Counted from the first letter of the stretch, positions 45,029-53,610 are shown. The stretch is 64,000 bases of DNA from a bacterium HR28 (GCA_002898255.1 BEIE01000001.1:558001-622000), one strand, 5' to 3'. Notes: a model not told the origin generated them from the letters alone. Made by a program: numbers and translations.

Positions 45029-46255
45029 ATGCAGCGAACGAGTCGAATGCTGACCCCGCGAGAGGCCCTCGACATCATTCTGGCGCATGTGCAGCGTTTG
45101 CCGACGGAAACCGTGACGTTGATGCAGGCGGTTGGGCGAGTGCTCGCTGAGCCGGTCATTGCGCCAGAGGATCACCCGCCGTTCCCTGCCGCGACGATGG
45201 ACGGTTACGCTGTGATCCACGATGACACCTCTCCCTGGCGGGAGGTGATTGGCGAGCAGTACGCTGGACATGTCACCGACGTCGTCGTCACGCCGGGTAC
45301 CGCAGTCCGTATCACTACCGGAGCGCCGCTCCCCGCTGGTGCGGATGCTGTCGTTCCGGTAGAAGATGTGGAAGTGGTGGACGACCATATCGTAATTCGG
45401 CGTGATGAGGTTCGGCCAGGTGAGAATGTCCGCCCGGTTGGGGTGGACATTCGGCGTGGTGACCTGGTCATTCCGGCGGGTACACTGCTTGGCCCAGCTG
45501 AGATCGGGTTGTTGGCAAGCCTCGGTTTCGCCCGCGTTACTGTCTCTCGTCGGCCGCGTGTCTCAGTCCTGAGCACGGGTGACGAGCTCGTCGAGCCCGA
45601 CGCACCGCTTGGACCAGGGCAGATCCGCGACTCGAACCGGTTCATGCTGGTTGCAGCTGCTGAGCGGGCCGGTGCCGAGGTTATCTGGGCTGGGCGTGGA
45701 CCAGATGACGTCGAGCGACTGACCGAGTTGCTCCGAGAGCGGATTGCGGAAAGTGACGTGGTGATCACCTCAGGTGGAGTCTCGGTGGGTGAGCGGGATC
45801 TCATCAGTGCAGCTTTGCGAACACTCGGGACGGTGCACATCGAACGCCTCTTCATGAAACCAGGCAAGCCGTTCCATTTCGTCACAGCAGGCTCCACGTT
45901 GCTGTTTGGCTTGCCCGGGAATCCGGTCTCGGCGTTGGTTGGATTCGAGATTTTCGTCGTGACAGCGCTCCGGGCAATGACTGGCCAGCAGCCGGTCGAG
46001 GTGGAGCCGGTCACGGTCGTGCTTGAGCATGATGTCGAATCGGGTGATCGAATCGAGTACCAGCGGGCAATTGTCTGGTGTGACTCCGACGGGACACTCC
46101 GAGCCCGCAATACTGGTCCGCAATCCTCAGCTCGGTTGCTCTCCGCCGTGGGTGCGAACGCCTACCTCGTCGTACCACCTCGGGCGACACCATACCGCGC
46201 GGGCGAGCGGCTGCAGGCGATTCTGCGCGGTCCGGTTCGCGGTCAGCGGGCCTGA
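45029..46255 (+). CDS. moeA: Molybdopterin molybdenumtransferase MoeA
   Basis: The 408-residue protein inserts molybdate into adenylated molybdopterin. Visible motifs are P-F-P-A-A-T-M-D-G-Y-A-V near residue 55, I-T-T-G-A-P-L-P-A-G-A-D-A-V-V-P-V-E, R-P-V-G-V-D-I-R-R-G-D, the S-T-G-D-E-L-V and D-S-N-R block, T-S-G-G-V-S-V-G-E-R-D, and P-G-K-P...G-L-P-G-N-P-V-S. Every domain of MoeA is complete. GAGGAG lies 9 bases before the ATG. The convergent moaD-moaE fusion starts the same pathway set. Likely clients in the window are the two form II CoxL proteins. Confidence 0.95.
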   Translation: MQRTSRMLTPREALDIILAHVQRLPTETVTLMQAVGRVLAEPVIAPEDHPPFPAATMDGYAVIHDDTSPWREVIGEQYAGHVTDVVVTPGTAVRITTGAPLPAGADAVVPVEDVEVVDDHIVIRRDEVRPGENVRPVGVDIRRGDLVIPAGTLLGPAEIGLLASLGFARVTVSRRPRVSVLSTGDELVEPDAPLGPGQIRDSNRFMLVAAAERAGAEVIWAGRGPDDVERLTELLRERIAESDVVITSGGVSVGERDLISAALRTLGTVHIERLFMKPGKPFHFVTAGSTLLFGLPGNPVSALVGFEIFVVTALRAMTGQQPVEVEPVTVVLEHDVESGDRIEYQRAIVWCDSDGTLRARNTGPQSSARLLSAVGANAYLVVPPRATPYRAGERLQAILRGPVRGQRA

Positions 46256-46261
46256 CTGCCG

Positions 46262-46975
46262 TCATTGCGGTGAGGACGCTGGCTCGTTGGTGTGCCGCGC
46301 GAAGAGCTCCTGGTAGAGCGCCTCACTGCCAATCCACATTTCGCCGTCGTCGTACACTTCCTTCTTCCAGATCGGTGCAATCTGCTTGAGGCGCTCAATC
46401 GCGTACCGGCAGGCTTCAAATGCCTCGGCTCGGTGCGCGCTGGACACGGCGATAACGACGCTCGCTTCTCCGATCTCTAGACGCCCGGTCCGATGTGCGA
46501 TGGCGATCCCGAGGACGTCCCAGCGTTGCCGGATCTCAGCGGCGATCTGGGCGAACGCGTCTACCGCCGCCTCCGCATAGGCCTCGTATTCCAGATAACG
46601 CACGCGTTTGCCGCGCGCATGGTCGCGGACTGTTCCGACAAACGTCACGATCGCCCCGGCTCGCGGGTCGGCCACAAGGCGCTCAATAGCGGCTGGGTCG
46701 AGTGGTTCAGGGCCAACGGAGAAGGGAGTACTTCCTCCCGAGACCGGTGGGATGAGCGCGACTTCGTCCCCGTCGGAGAGGAGCTGGTCTGGTCGGGCAT
46801 AACGCCGGTTGACCATGACCAACATGGAGCGACGCAAGCGCTCGAGGATTGGCTGACGTGCGATCAGGTCTTCCAGGAATTGGCCAACAGTGGTCCCTTC
46901 CGGGAGTTCATGCTCTTCGTGGTCTTGCCCGAGAAACTCGCGGACGACTGCAAAGTAGCGAACTGTGACGCGCAT
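46262..46975 (-). CDS. MoaD-MoaE fusion, molybdopterin synthase
   Basis: This 237-residue protein joins both subunits of molybdopterin synthase. Residues 1-81 are a ubiquitin-like MoaD ending in G-G (residues 80-81, P-P-V-S-G-G), and residues ~88-237 are a complete MoaE with G-A-I-V-T-F-V-G-T-V-R-D, Y-L-E-Y-E-A-Y, H-R-T-G-R-L-E-I-G-E and W-K-K-E-V-Y, including the catalytic lysines. In separate MoaD the G-G terminus must be free for thiocarboxylation; here it continues into MoaE, so either the chain is cut or sulfur is delivered differently. The ATG at 46975 is chosen because the GTG at 46987 has no usable ribosome binding site. Confidence 0.9.
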   Translation of the reverse strand: MRVTVRYFAVVREFLGQDHEEHELPEGTTVGQFLEDLIARQPILERLRRSMLVMVNRRYARPDQLLSDGDEVALIPPVSGGSTPFSVGPEPLDPAAIERLVADPRAGAIVTFVGTVRDHARGKRVRYLEYEAYAEAAVDAFAQIAAEIRQRWDVLGIAIAHRTGRLEIGEASVVIAVSSAHRAEAFEACRYAIERLKQIAPIWKKEVYDDGEMWIGSEALYQELFARHTNEPASSPQ

Positions 46976-46983
46976 CGTGGTCC

Positions 46984-47241
46984 TCACTCCTGTCGTTTGC
47001 GCTGACGGCGCGGGAACCGGAGTTGGGTGAGTAAGCTCACAATGAGCAGGCCGATGCCTGCTCCACCTATGATGTTCGCCGCAAAATCAGAGAGCGTGAC
47101 ACCCAGCACGCGAGTGAGGAGTGCATGGCTCACCACGAGCAGCGTACCGAGGAGGAAGGAGAGGAGCCAAAGCTGATTGGCGCGCTGGCGCACGTCTGTC
47201 CTCGCTCTTTTCGCCAATGTCCAGTTACGAGCGCTCTCCAC
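46984..47241 (-). CDS. Small two-helix membrane protein upstream of moaD-moaE
   Basis: The frame gives up to 85 residues with two transmembrane helices (about 24-44 and 55-72) and a basic C-terminal tail R-F-P-R-R-Q-R-K-R. No family is recognised. The stop lies 9 bases before the moaD-moaE ATG, so they are co-transcribed. The start is unclear: GTG at 47241 has no clear site, while a GTG near 47193 follows GAGGAC and would give ~69 residues. Confidence 0.6.
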   Translation of the reverse strand: MESARNWTLAKRARTDVRQRANQLWLLSFLLGTLLVVSHALLTRVLGVTLSDFAANIIGGAGIGLLIVSLLTQLRFPRRQRKRQE

Positions 47242-47281
47242 ACGGAGAGCAGGTACTCCTCGTTGGGTGGAAGGAGCGAGA

Positions 47282-47357
47282 TGGCACCCCCGGCAGGATT
47301 CGAACCTGCGACATGCGGCTTAGAAGGCCGCCGTTCTATCCACTGAACTACGGGGGC
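47282..47357 (-). tRNA. tRNA-Arg (anticodon UCU)
   Basis: The minus strand folds as a complete 76-base cloverleaf. The acceptor stem is GCCCCCG with CGGGGGU, the D-arm GTTC/GAAC, the anticodon stem GCGGC/GCCGC with loop CTTCTAA (anticodon TCT), and the T-arm GCAGG/CCTGC with TTCGAAT. The CCA end is encoded. It reads AGA codons, which are rare in this GC-rich genome. Confidence 0.97.
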
Positions 47358-47740
47358 ATCGCGCTCCACCATGCTCATCACGATAGTACCGCAGGTGATG
47401 CGAAGGCGGCAAATCGTGTGGCGTTCGTCGATATCCCGACCAGGATGGCCACTGCGACTGATGACCCTGTGTGCTCCTCGCTACGAGGGATTGATTGTCT
47501 CGCTGAAATCCGTTCCGACGATGGGCGGCCTATCTACTGCCCGACATGCTCTGCACACTGGGGGAGGAAGGCGCATCCCGCTGGTGACGATCCTACGAGA
47601 CATTCACTGAACGTCAGCCAGCTGCGCAAGAGAACAGGCGGTAGCGTTACAGCTGACTTCCGAAAGCCGGTACACCAACGACCGATGTGGGGAAGTCTTA
47701 CCGCTCTCGGGAGACTTGCCTGCGCTGCCTCGAGCAGCCG
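47358..47740. other. Gap between tRNA-Arg and marR
   Basis: No gene or clear repeat is seen in these 383 bases. The tRNA promoter must lie here on the minus strand, but I cannot define it. Open frames here look random. Confidence 0.5.
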
Positions 47741-48385
47741 TCACTCAGCGGCCAACGACAAGAGTCCCTGTGGGTGTTCCGGGTGATAGTCCGGACACGC
47801 CAGACGTGCCTCTTGCTCACTTAAGAACCGCTCGATGAGGTCACACCGGTGCGGTTCGCTGGTTCCTGGAGCCACGTTCTCACGAAAATACACGCAGCCG
47901 CGGCAAGCTTCGGCAACCTGAAGCAGTCCTGCTGCTCGTAAGCTCCAGACGACCGCTCCCAACCCATGCTCGAGCGTCGCGAGTTCGCGCTCGTCCATCC
48001 CCGCAAGCGCTTCTTCGAGCGTGTGGCCGAACCGTTCCAAACGTTGGACGGCCTCCTCACCAGCGGGGGTCACACGGAGCAGTGTCACACGGCGGTCGTC
48101 TTGGCTCGTTTCTCGTGTGAGCAATCCCTCACGCTCGAGCGCATCGATCACCCCGATCGCCGTAACGTGCGTCACACCCAGCGCTTGGGCGAGCCGCCCA
48201 ACCGATGCCAGGAACGGCTTGGTATAGCGGACCCAGAGCAGCGCCTGCGCCTGCATCGGCGTCAACCCAAGCCCCTTCACTTCGTCGGAAGAGATCGCCT
48301 TCACTGCATGGCTCAGGCGGAGTAATGCCATGGCGACGCGCGCAGCTCGCGATCGCTGGCGGAGTTCGGGATCGAACACGGTCAT
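47741..48385 (-). CDS. MarR-family regulator with a C-terminal cysteine cluster
   Basis: The 214-residue protein has a winged helix-turn-helix (residues ~30-140): L-T-P-M-Q-A-Q-A-L-L-W-V-R, L-A-Q-A-L-G-V-T-H-V-T-A-I-G-V-I-D-A-L, the wing R-E-T-S-Q-D-D-R-R-V-T-L, and the C-terminal dimer helices. Beyond the usual MarR end (~150) lies a tail with C-R-G-C-V-Y-F, a later H-R-C, and A-C-P-D-Y-H, giving four cysteines plus histidines. This can bind an Fe-S cluster or zinc and suggests redox sensing. The ATG at 48385 is chosen by the conserved N-terminus. The gene stands alone, so targets are unknown. Confidence 0.82.
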   Translation of the reverse strand: MTVFDPELRQRSRAARVAMALLRLSHAVKAISSDEVKGLGLTPMQAQALLWVRYTKPFLASVGRLAQALGVTHVTAIGVIDALEREGLLTRETSQDDRRVTLLRVTPAGEEAVQRLERFGHTLEEALAGMDERELATLEHGLGAVVWSLRAAGLLQVAEACRGCVYFRENVAPGTSEPHRCDLIERFLSEQEARLACPDYHPEHPQGLLSLAAE

Positions 48386-48774
48386 CGTGTACGACTCGCT
48401 CTCCACGACAATGACCACCCTACTATGGCCAGCACATGCCCGAGACGAGTATAGCATGCGTTCAGTCGCGTGCCGACGCGGATTATTCCTCTTTCCCCAG
48501 ACTGTGCAGTGCCAAGGGCGGAGGCGTTCTCCGCGAGAGACAACGCTGCTGGCTAGTTCACTGTCGGAGTACGAGTGCAGCTCCCTGTGTCAGACCTACA
48601 GCTGCGCCGATGCAGAGGATACTTCGGCCCGGGACGATGAGGAGAGTGCAGCACTGGCTGCTTCCGAGCCCATCGAGACCTAGATCGGTGCCCTCAGTCT
48701 GATCCCGACCTGCCTGGGATAGCACTGCAGTGTGACGCTCGGTGCCCCGAGGCGATGTGACCTTGGGGTGGTTT
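48386..48774. other. Gap between marR and the sugar ABC operon
   Basis: Nothing gene-like is supported. It must contain the marR promoter (a TATACT lies near 48441-48446 on the minus strand without a good -35) and the 3' end of the sugar transporter operon. No strong terminator hairpin was seen. Confidence 0.5.
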
Positions 48775-49620
48775 CTAGCCTTTGAGCGATCCGGCCAGCA
48801 GACCCCGCAGGAAATATCGTCCGAGCAGGATGTAGACGAGCAGCGTCGGCAACGCCACCAGAAGGGCTCCGGCCATCTGGACGTTCCACATCGTGTACTG
48901 GCTCCCAGCGATATTCTGGAGCGCGACTGTCACCGGGCGCTGCTGTGGCGAGTTAGTGATGACTAGGCCGAAGAGGAACTCGTTCCAGATAGAGGTGAAC
49001 TGCCAAATAGCGACGACGACGAACCCAGTAGCGGAAAGCGGCAGGATGACACGCCGATAGATCCCAAAGAATCCCGCGCCATCGACCTTCGCTGCTTCCA
49101 GGAGTTCCGTCGGTATTGCGGCGTAGTAGTTGCGGAAAATGAGTGTGGTGATAGGGATGCCGTAGACGACGTGCGTGAGAATCAGTCCGGGGATCGATCC
49201 GTACAGCCCCATGCGCTGCAGCGTGAGCACGAGCGGGATCAGGATGCTCTGGTAGGGAATGAACATGCCGAAGAGAATCGCGGTGAAGAGCGTATCCGAC
49301 CCGCGGAATTTCCATTTGGCCAGCACATAGCCGTTCATTGAGCCGAGCAGGCTGGAAAGTACTGTTGCCGGAACCACCATTTTCACACTGTTAAGGAAGC
49401 TCGGTTTGAGTGTTTGCCAAGCGGCGAGGAAACTATCGAACCTTAGGCCTGATGGGAGGTCCCACATGCGACTGATGTTGACTTCCTCGAAGCTCTTCAT
49501 GCCGGTGATGAGCATGAGGTAGACAGGGAGAAGGTAGAAGGCCGCGAAGGCGATCATCACGCTGTAGATGATCAAGCGTGTCGGGTGAAAACGGGGTGCA
49601 CGGGGAGCACGGACGCTCAT
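48775..49620 (-). CDS. Carbohydrate ABC transporter permease (MalG/AraQ-like)
   Basis: The 281-residue protein has six helices and the EAA loop A-A-I-P-T-E-L-L-E-A-A-K-V-D-G-A-G-F-F-G-I-Y-R-R-V-I-L-P-L, which binds the ATPase, as in CUT1-class MalG proteins. It starts in a four-base overlap with the partner permease. It is the last gene of the operon. No MalK-type ATPase is present, so a shared ATPase such as MsmX is inferred. Confidence 0.93.
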   Translation of the reverse strand: MSVRAPRAPRFHPTRLIIYSVMIAFAAFYLLPVYLMLITGMKSFEEVNISRMWDLPSGLRFDSFLAAWQTLKPSFLNSVKMVVPATVLSSLLGSMNGYVLAKWKFRGSDTLFTAILFGMFIPYQSILIPLVLTLQRMGLYGSIPGLILTHVVYGIPITTLIFRNYYAAIPTELLEAAKVDGAGFFGIYRRVILPLSATGFVVVAIWQFTSIWNEFLFGLVITNSPQQRPVTVALQNIAGSQYTMWNVQMAGALLVALPTLLVYILLGRYFLRGLLAGSLKG

Positions 49621-50636
49621 CGTTCGGTCTCCGTTCGCAGCCGCCAGATCAAGTACGGCACGATAAGCACAGACACCATGAGCAGCATCACGATCGCTAC
49701 CGCTGCTCCCTCCGCGTATTTATTGCTCTTGAACGTTGTTTCGTACATGAAGATACCCGGCACGTCGGTCGCGAAGCCTGGACCGCCACCAGTCTGCGTC
49801 ATGATCAAGTCAAAGATCTTGAGTGAGATATGGCCAAGGACGATCACAGCGCTGAGCGTCACTGGCTGGAGGAGCGGAAAGGTGATCCAGCGGAAGACCT
49901 GCCATTCGCTGGCTCCATCCACGCGAGCGGCTTCGCGGAGTTCGTCGGGGATCGCTCGTAGCCCAGCGAGATACATTGCCATAGTGAAGCCAGACATTTG
50001 CCAAATCGCGGCGATAATCACGGGGATCATGGCCAAGGGAACCCCAAACGGAACGCGAAGCCACTCGGGTTTCCACCCGCCTCCAGGCCAGACGTGGGAA
50101 ACCGTACTCCAGGTTTGAAAGACGGGTAGCCCGATCTGCTCAAACAGCAGATTCAGGCCGGTCGGCTGTCCGGGAGCTCCTGGGGTGAAGAGCCACTGCC
50201 AGACCGTTCCGGTAACGACGAACGAGAGCGCCATCGGAAAGAGGTAGACCGTCCGGAAGAACGACTCCCCGCGCACCTTCGAATCCAGCAATACCGCGAG
50301 AAGGAGTCCGATCGAAAGCGAACCGATCAGGAAGAACACCGTGAAGACGATCGTGTTCCGGATGTCGCTCTGGAACCGATAGGAGGTAAGAAGGGCAGCG
50401 TAATTTCGGAAACCGGCGAAGCTAAGATCGGGTACGATCCCTTGCCATCGGCTGACAGAAACCACAGTTGTCCAACCGATGAACCCGTACACGAACACAG
50501 CGATTGCGATGATAGAGGGTGTGATCATGAGTATCGGGATCAGCCGTTCGACCAAACGGTATCGGCTCCGGGCCGTCATCGGCCGCGTGGCGACGCCTGG
50601 TCTCGGCCTCGCTTCTTCAATCACTTTCCCGGTCAT
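49617..50636 (-). CDS. Carbohydrate ABC transporter permease (MalF/AraP-like)
   Basis: The 339-residue protein has an N-terminal cytoplasmic stretch and six helices, with the EAA motif A-I-P-D-E-L-R-E-A-A-R-V-D-G-A-S-E-W-Q-V-F-R-W-I-T-F-P-L. Helix 1 is preceded by arginine-rich sequence. It pairs with the permease above by an ATGA-style overlap and begins 42 bases after the binding-protein gene. GGGGGCGG precedes the ATG at 50636; an internal ATG after P-G-V-A-T-R-P is possible. Confidence 0.93.
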   Translation of the reverse strand: MTGKVIEEARPRPGVATRPMTARSRYRLVERLIPILMITPSIIAIAVFVYGFIGWTTVVSVSRWQGIVPDLSFAGFRNYAALLTSYRFQSDIRNTIVFTVFFLIGSLSIGLLLAVLLDSKVRGESFFRTVYLFPMALSFVVTGTVWQWLFTPGAPGQPTGLNLLFEQIGLPVFQTWSTVSHVWPGGGWKPEWLRVPFGVPLAMIPVIIAAIWQMSGFTMAMYLAGLRAIPDELREAARVDGASEWQVFRWITFPLLQPVTLSAVIVLGHISLKIFDLIMTQTGGGPGFATDVPGIFMYETTFKSNKYAEGAAVAIVMLLMVSVLIVPYLIWRLRTETER

Positions 50637-50678
50637 CGACCGCCCCCACGGTGTCCTTGCGTGCTATGAGCGTGTTCT

Positions 50679-52061
50679 TCACTTGAGTTCTTTAGCAGCG
50701 TCAATGAGCATGCCTTTCAGCTGATCCTTGTCGCGGCTTGCTGAGAAAACGTTCAGGGCATTGTTGTACTCGGTCATATAGGCCTCGTTTGCGGCGGCAC
50801 CGTGGACAACGCTCGGTGCCAGCTTGTCTTGCGCGAACCGCTCGATCGAGTAGCGCAGGTACTCGTCGTACTTGCTCTTGTCCGCATCGGTGCGCGCAGG
50901 AATGGAGCCCTTCTTTGGATTGAACGCGTCCTGACCTTCGCGTGACCCACAGACTTTCAGCCATTCAATGGCGTTGTTACGATGCGGAGCACCGATCGGC
51001 AGGCCGAAACTATCACTGAGCCACAAGAAGCTACCGTCTGTCCCTGGTGCTGGTACCCAGCCGAAGACTTGGCCCGGCTGTGCACCCTTGTTGATGAAGT
51101 AGCCGTAAGCCCAGTCACCCATGATCGTCATGGCAGCGCTGCCATCGATGACGCGTTGAGCAGCATCGGCCCAGCTCAGCGCAGCCCGATCCTCATTGGC
51201 GTAGCTTAAGAACTGATCGAGCATGTCGATCGCTTCCTGGATGCGGGCATCGCTTTCCCACATACCAGGATCGCCGAACAGCTTTGGATAGTCCTCCGGA
51301 CCAAACACCGCGAGCAATACGCTCTCAAAGAGGTGTGGAACTTCGAACTTATCCTTACCACCGACCGAAAGTGGCGTCACACCGGCTGACTTCAGCTTCT
51401 CGGCGACCTGATAGAACTCGTCGACGGTCTTCGGCGGCTGGAGGTTATTTGCCTCGAAAACGCGCTTGTTGTACCAGAGCATATTTGAGCGGTGAATGTT
51501 CACAGGAACAGAATAGAACTTGCCTTCGTGGGAAATCTGATCGAGCAGGGTCTTCGGCATAACTTTGTTCCATCCCTCCTGCTCGAACAGATCATTGATC
51601 GGTTCCATCTTGCCTGCGACGACCCACGTGCCGATAAGCTCTTGTCCTGCGTGCACTTGGAAGCTATCGGGCGGATTTCCGCCTTGCATTCGGGTGACCA
51701 GAACCGCCTTGGCGTTGGTGCCAGCACCGCCGGCAACCGTTGCGTTAATAATTTCCACTCCTGGCCGACGCTGGCTGAAAAGGTCGAAGAGTGCTTTGAG
51801 TCCGTCAGCCTCACCTGGATTCGTCCACCAGCTGAAGATCTCGAGCTTGTCCTCTGCTTGTCCTGTGGTCGGGGCGGTCGGACTGGCCTGTCCCGCTGGT
51901 GGCTGCGTTGGGGCTGCGGTAGTGGGGGTGGGTTGTTGTCCGCCAGCGCAGGCAGCCAACAAGGCTGTGCCTCCTGGAAGTGCAAGGCCCAGTGCCAAAA
52001 AACGCCGGAGCATTTCCCGCCGCGTCATCTCTCGACTGTATTCCCGACCTGTCGAAGTCAT
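50679..52061 (-). CDS. Sugar ABC transporter substrate-binding lipoprotein (SBP family 1)
   Basis: About 460 residues. The signal is M-T-R-R-E-M-L-R-R-F followed by a hydrophobic stretch and the lipobox L-L-A-A-C, then a proline/threonine-rich linker. The mature protein shows the family 1 features E-I-F-S-W-W, V-N-I-H-R-S-N-M-L-W-Y-N-K, and A-A-M-T-I-M-G-D-W-A. A-N-N-L-Q-P-P-K-T-V-D-E-F is common in xylose, glucose and oligosaccharide binders. The ATG at 52061 overlaps the stop of the ROK gene (ATGA). The XylR-type operator upstream makes a pentose or xylo-oligosaccharide a good guess. Confidence 0.93.
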   Translation of the reverse strand: MTSTGREYSREMTRREMLRRFLALGLALPGGTALLAACAGGQQPTPTTAAPTQPPAGQASPTAPTTGQAEDKLEIFSWWTNPGEADGLKALFDLFSQRRPGVEIINATVAGGAGTNAKAVLVTRMQGGNPPDSFQVHAGQELIGTWVVAGKMEPINDLFEQEGWNKVMPKTLLDQISHEGKFYSVPVNIHRSNMLWYNKRVFEANNLQPPKTVDEFYQVAEKLKSAGVTPLSVGGKDKFEVPHLFESVLLAVFGPEDYPKLFGDPGMWESDARIQEAIDMLDQFLSYANEDRAALSWADAAQRVIDGSAAMTIMGDWAYGYFINKGAQPGQVFGWVPAPGTDGSFLWLSDSFGLPIGAPHRNNAIEWLKVCGSREGQDAFNPKKGSIPARTDADKSKYDEYLRYSIERFAQDKLAPSVVHGAAANEAYMTEYNNALNVFSASRDKDQLKGMLIDAAKELK

Positions 52062-53518
52062 GATTCCCCTCCTCTGTGGTTCAACCATCGATCCTGCTTC
52101 ACGACGGCGAGCGCCGTGATCTCATGCGGGGTCTGACGAGTGCCCCGCATGCTCGTCGCGGTCGCCTGTGGTTCATCGCCTGTCTCACCTCCCCCTCTTG
52201 AGGCCGCACCAACATGCCGAGAAGCCAGTGCACTCGAATCCCTGAATCTCTGGGGACTGGCTAGAGCCTGTCGAGAGTTCTGTGTTGACGCTCGGGTGGC
52301 ACGGAATGGCCGACTGAGGACCTGCTGGTAGACCAGCGCGACACCACCCATCACGCAAGCATCAAAACCGTGTGTCGCGACGAGAAGTCGGAGCGGTCTG
52401 GCAAGCCAGCGCAGCGCGCGTTCCTGGATGACGCGCTGGATGGTCGGCATCAAGAAGTCGCTTGCGAGGCTAAGCACGCCACCGAAGACGACCGCTTCCG
52501 GGTTGAGCGCATTAACCAGATTAGCGATGCCAACACCGAGATAGAAGGCCGTTTCCTCCAGCGCGGCCAAAGCCACGTGATCACCGCGCTTGGCGGCCTG
52601 TACAACGAGTGGGATGGTCAGCCGCGTGAGATCGCCATGTGTCAGTTCCTGCAGTTGCGAGCGTTGTCCACTGTCGATGGCGGCTCGCACTCGCTGGAAG
52701 ACTGCTTCCTGGCTGACGAGCGTCTCCCAGCAACCGCGATTTCCACAGTTACACTGCGGGCCATCAAGCACCAATGTCATGTGGCCGATTTCACCAGCCA
52801 GGCCAGTGGCGCCCGAAACAAGCTGGCCATCGAGGACGATCCCACCGCCGAGGCCAACTCCGGAACTCACATAGAGCAGGCTACGCACATCGCGTGCTGC
52901 ACCGAAGAAACTTTCGCCGAGGGCGGCGAGGTTGGCCTCGTTGTGGACGTAGATCGGAAATTCGAACTCGGCTTCGAGCAGTGACCGGAGCGGTACCTCG
53001 TGCCAGTGAAGGTTTGGGGCGAACAAGAGAGTGCCAGAGGACACGTCGACGAGTCCTGGCACGCCGAGCGCGAGCCCAAGAATGCGATCGTACTGGCCCT
53101 GCGTCTCACGAATTCCCTGGCGGACGATCTCCAGGAGGCGATTGAGCACCCGTGTCTCGCTCGTCTCAGGAACAGTCCGCTCGAAGTATCGCCAAATGAT
53201 CTCGGCAGCGAAGTTGGCGATAACGACGGAGATGAAGTCAACTCCTATCTCGGCTCCAATCAGTCCTCCTGCTCGTCGATCCAGTTCGAGCAGGATTTCT
53301 GGACGGCCTGTGCGCCCGGTGCGTTCGGGACCGAGCTCCGAGACAAAGCCGGTGTCGATCAGTTCTTCCACTAGACTAGAGACGGTGGCCTTGTTCAGCC
53401 CGGTGGCGTGGGCGAGCTTGGCGCGCGACAGCGGAGATGTCAGCCGCAAAGCATTGAGGACCAGCGAGAGGTTCAGTTGTCGCATGAGCCTCTGATCTGC
53501 GACCCGAGTCTCGTGCAT
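52058..53518 (-). CDS. ROK-family transcriptional repressor (XylR/NagC-like) with extended C-terminus
   Basis: The 486-residue protein has an N-terminal winged helix-turn-helix (residues ~15-75), then a sugar-kinase-like ROK domain with G-L-A-L-G-V-P-G near 149, and S-S-G-V-G-L-G-G-G-I. It also has the zinc site C-N-C-G-N-R-G-C-W-E (C256, C258, C263). The ROK domain ends near residue 403; about 83 further residues, low in complexity and arginine/serine/threonine-rich, run to the ATGA overlap with the binding-protein gene. The tail looks like run-on that puts the two genes in one coupled unit. A strong promoter and a XylR-type operator lie just upstream, so it is predicted to repress itself and the transporter, with a sugar as inducer. 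Confidence 0.93.
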   Translation of the reverse strand: MHETRVADQRLMRQLNLSLVLNALRLTSPLSRAKLAHATGLNKATVSSLVEELIDTGFVSELGPERTGRTGRPEILLELDRRAGGLIGAEIGVDFISVVIANFAAEIIWRYFERTVPETSETRVLNRLLEIVRQGIRETQGQYDRILGLALGVPGLVDVSSGTLLFAPNLHWHEVPLRSLLEAEFEFPIYVHNEANLAALGESFFGAARDVRSLLYVSSGVGLGGGIVLDGQLVSGATGLAGEIGHMTLVLDGPQCNCGNRGCWETLVSQEAVFQRVRAAIDSGQRSQLQELTHGDLTRLTIPLVVQAAKRGDHVALAALEETAFYLGVGIANLVNALNPEAVVFGGVLSLASDFLMPTIQRVIQERALRWLARPLRLLVATHGFDACVMGGVALVYQQVLSRPFRATRASTQNSRQALASPQRFRDSSALASRHVGAASRGGGETGDEPQATATSMRGTRQTPHEITALAVVKQDRWLNHRGGES

Positions 53519-53550
53519 ATCCCTATCCGTGTTTCATGGCTCACGACTGA

Positions 53551-53577
53551 ATTAGTTTGCTGGGACTCCATACTAAT
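53551..53577. promoter_or_regulatory. XylR-type operator upstream of the ROK/sugar ABC operon
   Basis: The inverted repeat ATTAGTTTG - 9 bases - CATACTAAT has 8 of 9 positions symmetric. It closely follows the layout of the Bacillus XylR operator (TTAGTTTG, 9 bases, CAAACTAA) as I remember it. It begins four bases downstream of the -10 box and covers the predicted transcription start, so binding would block initiation. Confidence 0.8.
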
Positions 53578-53581
53578 CGCC

Positions 53582-53610
53582 ATCGTAGTACCGGCCTCCC
53601 CGCGTGTCAA
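53582..53610 (-). promoter_or_regulatory. Promoter of the ROK/sugar ABC operon
   Basis: On the minus strand a perfect TTGACA is followed after exactly 17 bases by TACGAT (4 of 6). The start codon at 53518 lies about 60 bases downstream. Confidence 0.8.
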
